From Rhodoferax saidenbachensis (GTDB taxonomy: Bacteria > Pseudomonadota > Gammaproteobacteria > Burkholderiales > Burkholderiaceae_C): a stretch of DNA of 64,000 bases. The notes below the pieces were generated by a model that saw nothing but the letters and a program-made list of their open reading frames with translations, was not told the DNA's origin and made no database searches. The stretch's first letter is position 1. Every line of letters begins with the position of its first letter. The position numbers and the translations under genes were made by a program. Below, one piece after another: positions 26,087-35,833 of the stretch. Location: the NCBI RefSeq assembly GCF_001955715.1, contig NZ_CP019239.1, positions 1,736,001 to 1,800,000 on the forward strand. Direction: 5' to 3'.

Positions 26087-27559
26087 ATGACAGACGCAAT
26101 TTTGACCGTTCCTACGACAACTTCCCCCGCAGACAACGCCTTGCCCGAAGGCTGGCTGGCCGTGAAATCCCTGGACCTGGAGGCGCAGGGCGTGGCCCAC
26201 CGTCCCGATGGCAAGGTGGTATTTATCGACGGCGCCTTGCCCTTTGAGGTGGTGAGCGCCAATATCCACCGCAGCAAAAGCAGCTTTGAGAAAGGCACGC
26301 TGACCCAGATCCACCGCGAGTCTTCGCAGCGCGTGCGCCCGGACTGCCCGCACTTCGGTCTGAGCCCCCAGTCCTGTGGCGGTTGCAAGATGCAGCACCT
26401 GCATATTGGCGCCCAGGTGGCGGTCAAGCAGCGGGTGCTGGAAGACAACCTGTGGCACATCGGCAAGGTCAAGCCCGGCAATATGCTGCGGCCCATCGAG
26501 GGGCCAACCTGGGGCTACCGCTACCGGGCGCGCCTGTCGGTGCGTTTTGTGCGCAAGAAGGGCGAGGTGCTGATCGGTTTCCACGAGCGCAAGAGCCACT
26601 ATGTGGCCGATATCAAGGAATGCCGGGTGCTGGTGCCGCACGTCAGCGCCATGCTGCTGCCGCTGCGCGCGCTGATTGCCTCCATGGACGCCATAGAGAC
26701 GCTGCCGCAGATTGAACTCGCCGTGGGCGACATGGGACTGGGCGCGGCAGAAGTGACGGCCATGGTGCTGCGGCACATGGAGCCCTTGAGCGAGGCCGAT
26801 CTGAACCGCCTGCGCCAGTTTGCCGTTGCGCACCCGGGCGTGCAGTGGTGGTTGCAGTCCAAGGGGCCGGACACGGTGAAACGCCTGGACGAGCTGCCCG
26901 GCCATGAGACTGGCCAGTTGGCCTACACGCTGCCGCAGTTTGGCATCACCATGCCGTTTCGGCCCATCGACTTCACGCAGGTCAATCCGCATATCAACCG
27001 CGTGCTGGTGCAAAAAGCGCTGGCGCTGTTGCAGGTGGAAAAGACAGAGCGTGTGATTGACTGGTTCTGCGGTCTGGGCAACTTCACACTACCGCTGGCC
27101 ACCCAGGCGCGTGAGGTACTGGGTGTGGAGGGCGCCGAATCGCTGGTCGCCCGTTCGCGTGAAAATCTGACGTTCAATCGGTCTCAAGCCCAGGCAGGGA
27201 TTGCGCTGGCGGCTACTGAATTTGTAGCGCGTAACCTGTTTGAAATGACACCGGAGTTGCTGGTGGGTGACGGCGCCGCCGATAAGTGGCTGGTCGACCC
27301 GCCGCGGGAAGGCGCATTTTCGCTGGTGCAAGCGCTGGCGGCCTTGAAACAGTCACCTGAACTGCGTGGAGCGTTAGGTGCCGGGTGGACGCCGCCCAAG
27401 CGCATCGTTTACGTGAGTTGCAACCCGGCCACGCTGGCGCGTGACGCGGGTGTGCTGGTGCAGGAGGCGGGCTACTGCTGCGCGGCAGCGGGGGTGGTCA
27501 ACATGTTCCCCCACACGGCGCACGTGGAGAGCATTGCGGTGTTTGAGCTGGAGGCTTGA
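26087..27559 (+). CDS. rlmD: 23S rRNA (uracil1939-C5)-methyltransferase RlmD
   Basis: This 490-residue SAM-dependent RNA methyltransferase contains a [4Fe-4S] cluster site: Cys87, Cys97 and Cys100 in [14 protein letters not shown], and a candidate fourth ligand Cys179 (KECRVL). The methyltransferase domain shows [16 protein letters not shown] and the catalytic cysteine segment [14 protein letters not shown]. The segment around 27183-27230 ([18 protein letters not shown]) is encoded by a dispersed repeat between NLTFN and NLFEM, where the enzyme fold has a surface loop; the frame is kept. The start is ATG 26087. It modifies U1939 of 23S rRNA, by family knowledge. Confidence 0.93.
   Translation: MTDAILTVPTTTSPADNALPEGWLAVKSLDLEAQGVAHRPDGKVVFIDGALPFEVVSANIHRSKSSFEKGTLTQIHRESSQRVRPDCPHFGLSPQSCGGCKMQHLHIGAQVAVKQRVLEDNLWHIGKVKPGNMLRPIEGPTWGYRYRARLSVRFVRKKGEVLIGFHERKSHYVADIKECRVLVPHVSAMLLPLRALIASMDAIETLPQIELAVGDMGLGAAEVTAMVLRHMEPLSEADLNRLRQFAVAHPGVQWWLQSKGPDTVKRLDELPGHETGQLAYTLPQFGITMPFRPIDFTQVNPHINRVLVQKALALLQVEKTERVIDWFCGLGNFTLPLATQAREVLGVEGAESLVARSRENLTFNRSQAQAGIALAATEFVARNLFEMTPELLVGDGAADKWLVDPPREGAFSLVQALAALKQSPELRGALGAGWTPPKRIVYVSCNPATLARDAGVLVQEAGYCCAAAGVVNMFPHTAHVESIAVFELEA
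27183..27230. repeat. Dispersed Comamonadaceae-type repeat, copy 4 (inside rlmD)
   Basis: TCAAGCCCAGGCAGGGATTG, then CGCTGGCGGCTACTGAATTT, then GTAGCG. It is diverged but keeps GCGC, GCTACTGAATTTGTAGC and AAGCC in order. It is translated in frame. Confidence 0.65.
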
Positions 27560-27575
27560 CCCGTCGGGCGGCCGA

Positions 27576-27923
27576 TCAGGCCGCCTTGGCGCCCGTTTTG
27601 GGCTTGGCTTTGTCTTCTTCGATGATTTCCTCAACAGGCGCGGCTGGTGCGGCCGGCTTGGCGACGGTGGACGGCACGCCGTCGATCTTGTTGTCGCGCA
27701 TGTACTGGTCCATGTCTTTCCAGCCCTGGAACACCAGCGATTTGGACGCCTTCTCGTTGAGGGTGTAGCAGTCCTCAATGCTGCGCATGGCATAGCGGCA
27801 GGCGCCGCCTATGGCCTTGGCATCGGCCTCGCGCTGGACGGCCTTGGGGTCGGCCAGCAGCGCGGCGATGTCACACCCGGCCAGCAGCAGGGTTAAAGCG
27901 ATAGGAATCAGGCGTGAAATCAT
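27576..27923 (-). CDS. Small hypothetical lipoprotein
   Basis: This 115-residue protein has a signal peptide with lipobox (LIPIALTLLLAGC), predicting lipidation at the Cys near residue 17. The mature part has two further cysteines (GACRYAMRSIEDCYTLN), which could form a disulfide. The C-terminal third is rich in Pro, Ala, Glu and Lys. The segment VFQGWKDMDQYMRDNKID is predicted helical. I do not recognise the family; similar small lipoproteins occur in related genomes. It is convergent with rlmD. Confidence 0.7.
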   Translation of the reverse strand: MISRLIPIALTLLLAGCDIAALLADPKAVQREADAKAIGGACRYAMRSIEDCYTLNEKASKSLVFQGWKDMDQYMRDNKIDGVPSTVAKPAAPAAPVEEIIEEDKAKPKTGAKAA

Positions 27924-28003
27924 GCGACAAAGGTGAGGGTGTTAGGGTCATATCGGCAAATTTTGCCGCGTATTGAGCAAAGCACTCCGGTTCAAGCCAA
28001 AGA

Positions 28004-28025
28004 AAAGGCCCCTTTCGGGGCCTTT
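28004..28025 (-). terminator. Intrinsic terminator after the BAX-inhibitor-like gene
   Basis: AAAGGCCCC (28004-28012) and GGGGCCTTT (28017-28025) form a 9-bp stem with a TTTC loop. On the minus strand it ends in a T-run. Confidence 0.85.
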
Positions 28026-28074
28026 CACGCAAAGGCCTCGACGGAAACCTCTGACTTTGGTGGTGCGTTGAAGT

Positions 28075-28770
28075 TCAGTCGCGTTCGCCACCAAAGATGC
28101 CCAACAAGGCCAGCAGGTTGCTGAAGATGTTGTACAGGCTGATGTACACGCCCAGTGTGGCGCTGATGTAGTTGGTTTCTTCGCCGTTTTGTACGCGCTT
28201 GAGGTCGTACAGGATAAAGGCCGACGAGATACCGATCACCAGCACCGATAGCGTGATCATCAGGGCGCTGCTTTGCAGGAAGATGTTGGCCACCGCTGCA
28301 ATCAGCACCATGATCATGCCGATGAACAGGAACTTGCCCATGGACGACAGATCGCGCTTGATCACGGTCGACAAGGTCGCCATGCCGAAAAACACGCCAC
28401 CGGTGCCGGCAAAGGCCAGCATGATCAGGCTGGCGCCGTTGCTCAGGCCCAGCACGGAGCCAATCAGCCGCGACAGCATCAGGCCCATGAAGAAGGTGAA
28501 GCCCAGCAGGAGGGGGACACCAGCGGCCGAATTTTTGAACTTTTCGACGGCGAACATCAGGCCGAAGGCGCCCACCATGAACACAATCATGCTGATGCCG
28601 GGTGTCAACGCGGCGGTGATGCCGGTGGCGACGCCAAGCCAGGCACCCAGGATGGTGGGGACCATGGAGAGGGATAACAGCCAATAGGTGTTGCGCAGCA
28701 CTTTGTTGCGCTGCTCGGACGATGCCGCGTAGCCAAAGCGGTTGTCCAGAGTGGTGATGCGATCGGTCAT
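28075..28770 (-). CDS. BAX inhibitor-1/YccA-family inner-membrane protein
   Basis: The start is ATG 28770, preceded by the ribosome site AGAAGGAG; a longer frame from 28842 is rejected for that reason. The 231-residue protein starts MTDRITTLDNRFGYA and has about seven membrane helices, with the family C-terminal segment LYDLKRVQNGEETNYISATL followed by VYISLYNIFSNLLALLG. Relatives include YccA, a modulator of FtsH protease, and YbhL. The role here is not known. Confidence 0.88.
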   Translation of the reverse strand: MTDRITTLDNRFGYAASSEQRNKVLRNTYWLLSLSMVPTILGAWLGVATGITAALTPGISMIVFMVGAFGLMFAVEKFKNSAAGVPLLLGFTFFMGLMLSRLIGSVLGLSNGASLIMLAFAGTGGVFFGMATLSTVIKRDLSSMGKFLFIGMIMVLIAAVANIFLQSSALMITLSVLVIGISSAFILYDLKRVQNGEETNYISATLGVYISLYNIFSNLLALLGIFGGERD

Positions 28771-28966
28771 GTAGTTACTCCTTCTAGGTCTGCAGTCTGC
28801 AGATGACACCATTCTAGGGTTTATCAAGTTCTGCGCCGTCAAATTCCGGGGGATTGGCCGGACGGATTGCAGGGCTGTTATGCCTGTGGCGCGGGGAATC
28901 GGCGGGCAGGCACGCGGTATGGCGCGTTATGCTTGGGGTATTCCATTACTTCCAAGGTCTTGCCCC

Positions 28967-29374
28967 ATGAAAACCAAAGCCGTTCTCGAATTTGCTGACA
29001 TCAAAGCCATTGCCGCCGCTGCAGAGGCCGAGGCCCTGAAAAACAACTGGGCCGTGAGCATTGCCATCGTCGACGACGGCGGCCACCTGCTGCACTTCCA
29101 GCGCTTGGATGGCGCTGCGCCCATTTCTTCCCATATCGCGCCGGGCAAGGCGCGCACCGCGGCCACCGGCCGGCGCGAAAGCAAGGTCTATGAAGACATG
29201 ATCAACGGCGGACGGGTGTCGTTCCTGAGCGCGCCTGGTCTGGAAGGCATGCTGGAGGGCGGAGTGCCAATCCTCAAAGACGGCCAATGCCTGGGTGCGG
29301 TAGGGGTAAGTGGTGTGAAATCTACCGAAGACGCGCAGATCGCCAAGGCCGGGATTGCCGCCATCGGCCTCTGA
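28967..29374 (+). CDS. GlcG/HbpS-family haem-binding-like protein
   Basis: This 135-residue protein (start ATG 28967) has the DUF336 fold: AAAAEAEALKNNWAVSIAIV, DDGGHLLHFQRLDGA, KARTAATGRRES, GGVPILKDGQCLGAVGVSG and a C-terminal AGIAAIGL. HbpS from Streptomyces binds haem; GlcG is linked to glycolate metabolism. A haem or iron link is plausible because the hemP and ExbBD cluster follows on the other strand, but this is inference. A dispersed repeat fills the gap to hemP. Confidence 0.82.
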   Translation: MKTKAVLEFADIKAIAAAAEAEALKNNWAVSIAIVDDGGHLLHFQRLDGAAPISSHIAPGKARTAATGRRESKVYEDMINGGRVSFLSAPGLEGMLEGGVPILKDGQCLGAVGVSGVKSTEDAQIAKAGIAAIGL

Positions 29375-29377
29375 TTT

Positions 29378-29431
29378 GCTATTAAAAGAATAGCTGCTTG
29401 CGCACTTTCCATGTGCGCTAGCGGCTATTTT
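29378..29431. repeat. Dispersed Comamonadaceae-type repeat, copy 5 (intergenic)
   Basis: GCTATTAAAAGAATAGCTGC is followed by TTGCGCACTTTCCATGTGCG and CTAGCGGCTA. The stem GCTAT/ATAGC and the TTGCGCA core are intact. It lies between convergent genes. Confidence 0.85.
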
Positions 29432-29436
29432 TACCT

Positions 29437-29640
29437 CTATTTGGTGAGGATGAGCTTGCCCGAGCGGGTGCTTTGCAGGCGGTAGACCAAGCCGTTGTGC
29501 TCGATCTCCACCGCCTGCTGGGCACCCAACAGGTCGGTCGACCGCAGCGGGCCAGGCCGCCCACCGGCCTGCGGCGCAGCCTGCACCATGGCGGGTGCCG
29601 GTGGTGCGCTGACGGGCGGGTTGGGGGGCTGGGTCACCAT
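29437..29640 (-). CDS. hemP: Hemin uptake protein HemP
   Basis: This 67-residue protein (start ATG 29640; a longer frame from 29748 overlaps exbD and is rejected) has a Pro-rich N-terminus. Its conserved HemP C-terminus reads LLGAQQAVEIEHNGLVYRLQ followed by TRSGKLILTK. HemP/HmuP proteins are small factors needed for haem uptake gene expression in several Proteobacteria. It is the last gene of the receptor-piuC-tonB-exbB-exbD-hemP unit, four bases after exbD. Confidence 0.9.
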   Translation of the reverse strand: MVTQPPNPPVSAPPAPAMVQAAPQAGGRPGPLRSTDLLGAQQAVEIEHNGLVYRLQSTRSGKLILTK

Positions 29641-29644
29641 GGTT

Positions 29645-30067
29645 TTACTTGGCGGGTTCGGTGATGAAGCCGATCTTGCGCAGACCGGCCTGCTGTGCGG
29701 CCGCCATGGCCTGTGCCACAAACTCGTAACGCACGGCCTTGTCGCCACGGATGTGCAGTTCGGGCTGGGGCTCCTTGCCCGCTTCGGCTTGCAGCAGGGT
29801 GGGCAGGGTGCCGTCGGCTACCTTGTTCTGGTTCCAGTAGTAGCTGCCCTGGGCATCCACGCTGAGCTGGATGGTTTCGGGCTTGGCGTTTTGCGGCTGG
29901 CTGGTGGCGCTGGGAAGCTCCACGTTGACCGCATGTTTCATCACCGGCACGGTGATGATGAAGATGATCAGGAGTACCAGCATCACGTCCACCAGGGGCG
30001 TCATGTTGATCTCGTTCATCACCTCGGTATCACCGTCCGAGGTGGCGTCTTGCATTCCGAAGGCCAT
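29645..30067 (-). CDS. exbD: Biopolymer transport protein ExbD
   Basis: This 140-residue protein has one N-terminal membrane helix (MTPLVDVMLVLLIIFIITVPV) containing the proton-path Asp (LVDVML), followed by a periplasmic domain ending near GLRKIGFITEPAK. With ExbB it forms the proton channel that energises TonB. It is directly downstream of exbB on the minus strand. Confidence 0.93.
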   Translation of the reverse strand: MAFGMQDATSDGDTEVMNEINMTPLVDVMLVLLIIFIITVPVMKHAVNVELPSATSQPQNAKPETIQLSVDAQGSYYWNQNKVADGTLPTLLQAEAGKEPQPELHIRGDKAVRYEFVAQAMAAAQQAGLRKIGFITEPAK

Positions 30068-30082
30068 AGGGGTTCCTTAACC

Positions 30083-30799
30083 TCAGGCTTTCTTCATCGC
30101 GACGACTTTGCCGTCCACACTGCCATTGCCGACGCGGGCGCCGGTGACAAAGTAGGCGTGCAGGTCATGCGCAAAGCGGTTGAGCTTGGTCAGGATGGAC
30201 TTGTTGCCACGCACCAGCGCGTTGTAGCCCAGCACGGCAGGGATGGCCACGGCCAGACCCAGCGCGGTCATGATCAGCGCCTCGCCAATGGGGCCGGCGA
30301 CCTTGTCGATGGTTGCTTGGCCCGCGCTGCTGATACCCATCAGTGCGTGGTAAATGCCCCAAACCGTGCCAAACAGACCCACGAATGGCGCGGTGGAGCC
30401 AACCGAAGCCAGGATGGCCAGACCGGACTGCAGGCGTGCGGTGCTGTCGTCAATCGAGTTGCGCAATGAGCGGCTGATCCAGTCGCTGATGTCCAGCGAA
30501 TCGTGCAGTTGGGTCTGGGTGTTGCGGTGGTGGGCGGTTGCCTCGCGGCCGGCATGTGCCAGTTGTACGAAGGGATTGCCATCCTGTGTGCCCAACTGGC
30601 GCAAGCCGCTGGCGTAATCCTCGCTGTGCCAGAAGGCTTCGGTGCGCTCGCCTAAGGACTTGAACTTGAAGATGTCCAGCGCCTTGATCAGGATCACGAT
30701 CCATGATGCCAGCGACATGACCAGCAACAGCAGGGCGACGGCCCTAGTGACCCAGTCGCCTTCGGTCCACAGTGTGATTAATCCGAGTTGAGAATCCAT
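30083..30799 (-). CDS. exbB: Biopolymer transport protein ExbB (MotA/TolQ/ExbB family)
   Basis: The start is ATG 30799 (MDSQLGLITLWTEGDWVT); upstream in-frame Met codons are rejected because they overlap tonB. The 238-residue protein has three membrane segments, the first near residues 18-38, with a large cytoplasmic loop. The conserved core GLFGTVWGIYHALMGIS and GEALIMTALGLAVAIPAVLGYN are present. It lies 16 bases before exbD and 28 bases after tonB. Confidence 0.93.
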   Translation of the reverse strand: MDSQLGLITLWTEGDWVTRAVALLLLVMSLASWIVILIKALDIFKFKSLGERTEAFWHSEDYASGLRQLGTQDGNPFVQLAHAGREATAHHRNTQTQLHDSLDISDWISRSLRNSIDDSTARLQSGLAILASVGSTAPFVGLFGTVWGIYHALMGISSAGQATIDKVAGPIGEALIMTALGLAVAIPAVLGYNALVRGNKSILTKLNRFAHDLHAYFVTGARVGNGSVDGKVVAMKKA

Positions 30800-30827
30800 A
30801 ACTACTCCGCTAAAAAAATGGGGTGAA

Positions 30828-31553
30828 CTATTCAAGTACAAAGGTAAAGGGCACGTTGAACCACATGGCCTCGGGCACACCGGCCCGTTTGCCGGGCACG
30901 TAGCGCCACTTCAACGCGGTGGCCAGGGCGGCCTGGTCCAGCCGGTCAAAGCCGCTGGACTGTTTGATGCTGGCTTCCTTGGCAATGCCATCGGCGCCAA
31001 TCAGCGTGCGTACGACCACCTTGCCTTGTTCGCCCAGCCGTTTGCTCAGGGGCGGGTACGGCGGCTTGGGGTTGTTCAGGTAGTCGGCATCGCTGGAGGG
31101 CAGCTCAAGCTTGGCGATTGGCTGGGCGTTGGCGCTGGGGGCCGTGCCCGCAGACGCATTGGCATTAGCAGAAGCGGCGGCAGGCGCCACACTGGCCGGA
31201 GCGATGGCACTGGGGGCGGGCGCAGCAGCCGTTTCAGGCAGCGCCATGGGCGTTGGCAATGGCGCGGCTTGGGGTGCTGGTGCCTTGGGTGTGGGCTGCT
31301 GGGTGGGCAGGGGCTTGGGTGCAGGTTTGGGTTGCACCACGGCGGGCGGGGCTTCGGCAGCCGGCGGCGCCATCATTTCCACCAGAATTTCCGCAGGTAC
31401 CACGATTTCAACTACTCGGCGCAGCAGGCCGGATTGCAGCGCCCACAGGGCACCGATGTGCAGCAGCACGACACTCACGGCAATGGTCGTGTTGCGACTC
31501 ATGGCGGGTACGGTCCTGGAGGGGGCTGCGGCGGGAGAAGAGAGGGTAGCCAT
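30828..31553 (-). CDS. tonB: Energy transducer TonB
   Basis: The 241-residue protein has one N-terminal membrane helix (TTIAVSVVLLHIGALWALQ) containing the conserved Ser/His face. A long Pro/Lys/Ala-rich periplasmic spacer (PKPAPKPLPTQQPTPKAPAP) follows, then a C-terminal TonB domain (YPPLSKRLGEQGKVVVRTLI, with AALATALKWRYVPGKRAGVP). It couples ExbBD to outer-membrane receptors. I use ATG 31553; ATG 31502 (MSRNTTIAV) is a realistic alternative. Confidence 0.92.
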   Translation of the reverse strand: MATLSSPAAAPSRTVPAMSRNTTIAVSVVLLHIGALWALQSGLLRRVVEIVVPAEILVEMMAPPAAEAPPAVVQPKPAPKPLPTQQPTPKAPAPQAAPLPTPMALPETAAAPAPSAIAPASVAPAAASANANASAGTAPSANAQPIAKLELPSSDADYLNNPKPPYPPLSKRLGEQGKVVVRTLIGADGIAKEASIKQSSGFDRLDQAALATALKWRYVPGKRAGVPEAMWFNVPFTFVLE

Positions 31554-31575
31554 AGTGTAAAAGTCTGCCAGTGGT

Positions 31576-32259
31576 TCAGGTGTCTGCCCACATGCGCAGG
31601 AGGTTGTGGTACACGCCGGTCAGGGCGGTGGTGTTTTCGTTGTCGCCATGGCGCTGGCGCATGCCCAGCAAGTTCATGTCCAGCTCATACAAAGTTCGCC
31701 GTTGTTCGTCGCTGCGCACCATGCTTTCAATCCAGAAGAAACAGGCCAGACGCTCACCGCGCGTGACCGGTTTGACCTGGTGCAGGCTGGTGCCGGGGTA
31801 CAGCACCATGTGGCCGGCAGGCAGTTTGAAGGACTGTTCGCCATAGGTGTCGGCAATACACAGCTCACCACCGTCATAGTCTTTCGGGTCGGACAGAAAC
31901 ACCGTACAGGAAATGTCGGTACGCAGCCGTGTGCCACTGCCCGGCATGTAACGCACAGCGCCGTCGATATGGTTGCCATAAAAGTTGCTGTCACCGCCAT
32001 AACGGTTCAGGCGTGGCGGGAACACTTTCTTGGGCAAAGCTGCGGAGAAGAACGTCGGGTTGCGGTCCAGCCCGCGCAGCACCATCTCGCGGATGGCCCG
32101 CGCTGCGTCACTGTCGTGGTCCAGTTGCTCGTTGTTCTTGACTTGCCGGGCCAGCTCGCCCGCACCTGCTTTTCCATCGGCCCACGGCGCAGTCGCCAGC
32201 AAGGTTTGTGCTTGTTGTACTTCGTCTAGGGTCAGGATGTCGGGCAGGTGCAGGAGCAT
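31576..32259 (-). CDS. piuC: Fe(II)/2-oxoglutarate-dependent PKHD-type dioxygenase PiuC
   Basis: This 227-residue protein has the iron triad His97-x-Asp99 (NHIDGA) and His160 (SLHQV), with the 2-oxoglutarate-binding Arg170 (VTRGER). This is the PiuC/YbiX type. It is usually encoded next to a TonB-dependent siderophore receptor of the PiuA/Fiu type and is iron-regulated; its substrate is uncertain. Here it lies between the receptor and tonB. The length equals that of Pseudomonas PiuC closely. Confidence 0.93.
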   Translation of the reverse strand: MLLHLPDILTLDEVQQAQTLLATAPWADGKAGAGELARQVKNNEQLDHDSDAARAIREMVLRGLDRNPTFFSAALPKKVFPPRLNRYGGDSNFYGNHIDGAVRYMPGSGTRLRTDISCTVFLSDPKDYDGGELCIADTYGEQSFKLPAGHMVLYPGTSLHQVKPVTRGERLACFFWIESMVRSDEQRRTLYELDMNLLGMRQRHGDNENTTALTGVYHNLLRMWADT

Positions 32260-32285
32260 GGCGGCGGCTAGCTTTTGTGGAAGGG

Positions 32286-34553
32286 TTAGAACTTGATGTT
32301 CATCGTGGCCTGGATGTTGCGGGCGGAGCCAGGAACATAGGTATTGGTATACAACGCATCGGCATACAGTTTGTCCAGTGCATTGGTCACATTGACCTTG
32401 AGCACATAACGCTCGCTGAATTTGTACTCACCCATGAGATCCAGTGTGGCAAAACCAGGCACCATAAAACCAGGATTGGTCGCAGGAGCTTGCTCGCTGC
32501 GGAAGTTAACACCAGTACCCAGGCGCAGTTCGGGGGTGAACTGGTAGGTCGTCCACACGGTACCGCTGTGGATAGGTGTCAGACCAGGGCGTTCGCCTTT
32601 ACGGGCGCCCGCGCCAGCGGTAGAGGCCGCCTCATCAATCATGGCATCTGGCATCCACATGTAAGATGCATACACTTCCCATTGAGGGGTCAGCTTGCCA
32701 GAAGCGTCGATCTCCAATCCGGTGGTGTGGCGTGCACCTGACAGCAGAAGCTGAGTGGCCGCGGAATCGGGGTCAGTATTGCGCTCGTTGAACTTGGTGG
32801 ACTGGAAGATAGCCAGGCGTGTTGTGTAGCGCTTATCGGCCGAGTCCAGCTTGGCACCGATTTCGATATTGCGGCTTTGTTCTGGCGGCGTGTTTGCAGC
32901 CTGCTGTCTCGCTTTGTCCGTATTTCCCGCATACGAATAAGTGTCTGCAGACGTATTGAACGAAGTGCCCCAGGAAAAGTGGTAAGAACTCAATTCGTCG
33001 GGTTGATAAAGCACACCGAGCCGTTGGCTCCAATTGGACAACTCTTGGTCATAAGCACCTGTTTTGGCACCTGTGGTGTTGTAGTTGGCGAAGTTGGCGC
33101 GCATACGGTCAAAGCGCAACCCCCCCAAGACTTTCCAGTACTCCGCGACCTGCACCAGATCCATCCCGTATAGCCCCAAATTATCCGCTTGGAATGCGCT
33201 GGAGCGTGTAATGGTGCGTGAGGCTTCATCAAACCACGCTCCATCATCTGGTGTTCCTACCCGTGTGGGAGTTTTATTGGTACCTTGGCCTGAAGAGGTG
33301 TATACATTTTTGTTTTCTTGCCCGAGATCTGCGCCAGCGAAGACCTCATGCTTGAAGCCCAAAGCGGAGAATTTTTTGGTGTAGTCACTCTGTGCATACA
33401 CGGAGTTCAGATCCTGAATTTTGTTTTGTGTTTGACGCGTCAGAGTCGTGGCGTCCGAGAACGTGTCCGCCGCGGTTCCGCCCCCAATAAAGGAGGCGCG
33501 CTGGTCGCGGGTGTAGACACCTCTGCGAACCGAGGTTTTCAATTCGCTGTCATCGTCAAATCGATGGGTGTGGCTGGCGGTGATGTAATCCGCCGTGCCT
33601 TTGTTGTAGTCGCTGGCCATGCCGTAGTAAGTATTGGCGGCAATGCGATCATTTACCGTAGACGTGGAGGCCGGGGATGTTGCAGTAGGCCTGATGTAAC
33701 GCACGCCGTAGTTCATACCGTTGTCGTTTTTCAGTGTGTAAAGCCCCACGGAAAATTCATCCGCGGTGCCGATACCGAAGCGGTAGTTCGCTGCCAGGCC
33801 CCGCTTGTCGAGTTTGGTACCTGCGCCGTTGGTGTCCGCCTTGGTGGCCATCGCATTGATACGCAAACCGGCATCTTCGCCGGTCTGGATATTGAAGTCA
33901 CCGGTGACGCGGCGGTAGTTGTAGCTGCCCAACGTGGTGCTTACTTCGTTGTCACTGAATGCGCGGGCCTGTTTGCTCGCCTGGTTGACGGCACCGCCGG
34001 TGGAGCCGCGACCAAACAGCATGGAGGCTGAGCCACGCAGTACTTCGATGCGGTCACTGTTGAAGGTGTCTCGCTCGTAGAAGGCGGGGTCGCGCATGCC
34101 ATCCACGTAAATGTCACCGGTGGTCGCCAGCGAGAAGCCGCGCAAGCGGATGTCTTCTTCACCACCTTCGGCGGCCAGGAATGTCACACCTGCAGTGTTG
34201 TGCAACACCTCTTTCAGCGTGTCCAGATTGCGGTCATCAATCAGCTTTTCCGTCACCACGGTGATCGATTGGGGAATGTCGCGGAGATCCTGCTTGCCTT
34301 TGCCGATCGTCGTGGTCGTCGCGCGCACGGAGTCTTTGCCTTCGGCAGCTTCAGCCTTTTCCTTGATGACGACAGGCTTGAGGGTCTTATCTTCCGTTGG
34401 CGCATCCTGTTGCGCCATGGCGCTCATGGAGCCCGCCAGCAGCATGGCGCCGATGGGTAGCAGGTTGCCGGGTGCTACTGTTTTAGTAGCTGCTTGCGCA
34501 GAAGGGGCAAGGGTCAGGCGGGTCTTTTGCTTGGAAATATGGATGTGTGACAT
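32286..34553 (-). CDS. TonB-dependent catecholate-type siderophore receptor (Fiu/PiuA-like)
   Basis: This 755-residue outer-membrane receptor has a long N-terminus before the signal h-region ([17 protein letters not shown], cleavage near SAMA/QQ). The plug domain reads [20 protein letters not shown] and [20 protein letters not shown], then [21 protein letters not shown] 22-strand barrel ends in aromatic-terminal NIKF. A following piuC points to the Fiu/PiuA class, which takes up catecholate iron. A dispersed repeat contributes the Ala-rich stretch [13 protein letters not shown] upstream of the h-region. A Fur-box-like site lies about 110 bases upstream. Confidence 0.9.
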   Translation of the reverse strand: MSHIHISKQKTRLTLAPSAQAATKTVAPGNLLPIGAMLLAGSMSAMAQQDAPTEDKTLKPVVIKEKAEAAEGKDSVRATTTTIGKGKQDLRDIPQSITVVTEKLIDDRNLDTLKEVLHNTAGVTFLAAEGGEEDIRLRGFSLATTGDIYVDGMRDPAFYERDTFNSDRIEVLRGSASMLFGRGSTGGAVNQASKQARAFSDNEVSTTLGSYNYRRVTGDFNIQTGEDAGLRINAMATKADTNGAGTKLDKRGLAANYRFGIGTADEFSVGLYTLKNDNGMNYGVRYIRPTATSPASTSTVNDRIAANTYYGMASDYNKGTADYITASHTHRFDDDSELKTSVRRGVYTRDQRASFIGGGTAADTFSDATTLTRQTQNKIQDLNSVYAQSDYTKKFSALGFKHEVFAGADLGQENKNVYTSSGQGTNKTPTRVGTPDDGAWFDEASRTITRSSAFQADNLGLYGMDLVQVAEYWKVLGGLRFDRMRANFANYNTTGAKTGAYDQELSNWSQRLGVLYQPDELSSYHFSWGTSFNTSADTYSYAGNTDKARQQAANTPPEQSRNIEIGAKLDSADKRYTTRLAIFQSTKFNERNTDPDSAATQLLLSGARHTTGLEIDASGKLTPQWEVYASYMWMPDAMIDEAASTAGAGARKGERPGLTPIHSGTVWTTYQFTPELRLGTGVNFRSEQAPATNPGFMVPGFATLDLMGEYKFSERYVLKVNVTNALDKLYADALYTNTYVPGSARNIQATMNIKF
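34473..34520. repeat. Dispersed Comamonadaceae-type repeat, copy 6 (in receptor N-terminus)
   Basis: TGCTACTGTTTTAGTAGCTG is followed by CTTGCGCAGAAGGGGCAAGG. The stem and TTGCGCA core are conserved. On the minus strand it is translated as part of the receptor N-terminus, including SAQAATKT. Confidence 0.8.
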
Positions 34554-34663
34554 AGCAGTGGAGGTTCAGTCAAGAAAATTCGCTGGCTATGTCGTGGGTG
34601 ACGGAAGGCACTGCACGATGTGGCTTGCTGTTAGACAAAAAAGATCTTGGCTATTGTAAATCA

Positions 34664-34687
34664 AATGCGAATCATTCTTATTGCATT
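34664..34687 (-). promoter_or_regulatory. Fur-box-like site upstream of the siderophore receptor
   Basis: AATGCGAATCATTCTTATTG followed by CATT is AT-rich and near-palindromic and matches the GATAATGATAATCATTATC type loosely. It lies about 110 bases before the receptor start. The same AAATGCGAAT half occurs at four other iron promoters in this window. Confidence 0.75.
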
Positions 34688-34765
34688 TGTAAATTTTATG
34701 GATTTGTGAGGCGCATTTCCCACATAGCCGTGCGTGGACTGCCAGCACGACCAGCGTCCCGGTGT

Positions 34766-35827
34766 TCAGGGAAAGACGTGCGCCTGGCCTATGACCTGGA
34801 TCTGCACCTGTGCACCTATGGCAGGTACATGGTTGGCAGGGCCGTGCACACGCAGCGGCATTTCATCGCTGTGCAGCAGGCGCACAACCACCTCACACGT
34901 GGGGCCACAAAAATCGGCTTCCAGCACGACGGCAGCGCGACTTGCGGCGTTGGGGTTTTGCAATGCCTGTGGGTGCGACAAATCTTCGAGTCGCAATTGC
35001 TCAGGGCGCAGCATGATCTGGCCCGATCCGCTGTACTGCGTATTACCCACAGGGATACGCCCTAACGAACATTCCGCCCAGCCGTTCGATATCTGCGCAG
35101 ACAAGACCATGGCTTCACCCAGAAAGCGGGCCGTCACCGGATCGGCAGGGCGTTGGTACAGGTCCAGCGGTTTACCCACCTGGGCCAATTGCCCGTTGCG
35201 CATGACGGCGACTTGGTCGGCAAACGACAGGGCTTCGGCCTGGTCGTGGGTGACCAGAATGGTGGTGATGCCCGCCGACTGCAGCAGTTGAGCGACAGCC
35301 TTGCGCGTGGCGGCGCGCAGGCCGGTGTCCAAGGCGGAGAACGGTTCGTCCAGCAGCATCAGCCGGGGCCTTTGTGCCAGGGCGCGCGCCAATGCCACGC
35401 GCTGCTGCTGTCCACCGGAAAGTTCATGCGGGTAGCGCTGCAGCATGGCGGTATCCAGTGCCACCATGTCCATGAGCTCGGCGATGCGGGCCTGGCGTTG
35501 TGGTGTATCGCGTGGCAGCCCGAAGCCCACGTTGTCGGCAATACGCAGATGCGGAAACAGCGCGCCGTCCTGCGCCACATAACCAATGCCGCGCTGGTGC
35601 GCGGGCACTGCCTGCGGGCCATCGGCCAGTAACTGTCCACCCAGCACCACTTTTCCTGCATCCGGCAGATCGAAGCCGGCGATGATGCGCAGCAGGGTGG
35701 TCTTGCCCGAGCCGGACGCGCCCACGATGGCCGTGCGGCTACCTTCAGGCACCGCCAGCGATACCGTATCGAGGGCCACCACCGGCCCGTAGGATTTGCG
35801 CACTGCGCTGAGGTCAAGAAAGGTCAT
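34766..35827 (-). CDS. fbpC: Ferric iron ABC transporter, ATP-binding protein
   Basis: This 353-residue protein has Walker A GASGSGKTT (residues 36-44), signature LSGGQQQRVALARAL (about 138) and Walker B LMLLDEPFSALD. A C-terminal regulatory TOBE-like domain (about 240-353) is present, as in FbpC/AfuC, where it can bind ferric iron. It energises FbpB. It is the last gene of bfd-fbpA-fbpB-fbpC but is separated from fbpB by a 300-bp inverted-repeat element ending six bases before its ATG, which may alter its expression and leaves little room for a ribosome site. Confidence 0.92.
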   Translation of the reverse strand: MTFLDLSAVRKSYGPVVALDTVSLAVPEGSRTAIVGASGSGKTTLLRIIAGFDLPDAGKVVLGGQLLADGPQAVPAHQRGIGYVAQDGALFPHLRIADNVGFGLPRDTPQRQARIAELMDMVALDTAMLQRYPHELSGGQQQRVALARALAQRPRLMLLDEPFSALDTGLRAATRKAVAQLLQSAGITTILVTHDQAEALSFADQVAVMRNGQLAQVGKPLDLYQRPADPVTARFLGEAMVLSAQISNGWAECSLGRIPVGNTQYSGSGQIMLRPEQLRLEDLSHPQALQNPNAASRAAVVLEADFCGPTCEVVVRLLHSDEMPLRVHGPANHVPAIGAQVQIQVIGQAHVFP

Positions 35828-35833
35828 GGCGGA

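Noticed and set aside
31026..31766. Long plus-strand frame across tonB
   Set aside because: It is a composition shadow of the Pro/Ala-rich tonB spacer and has no recognisable domain.
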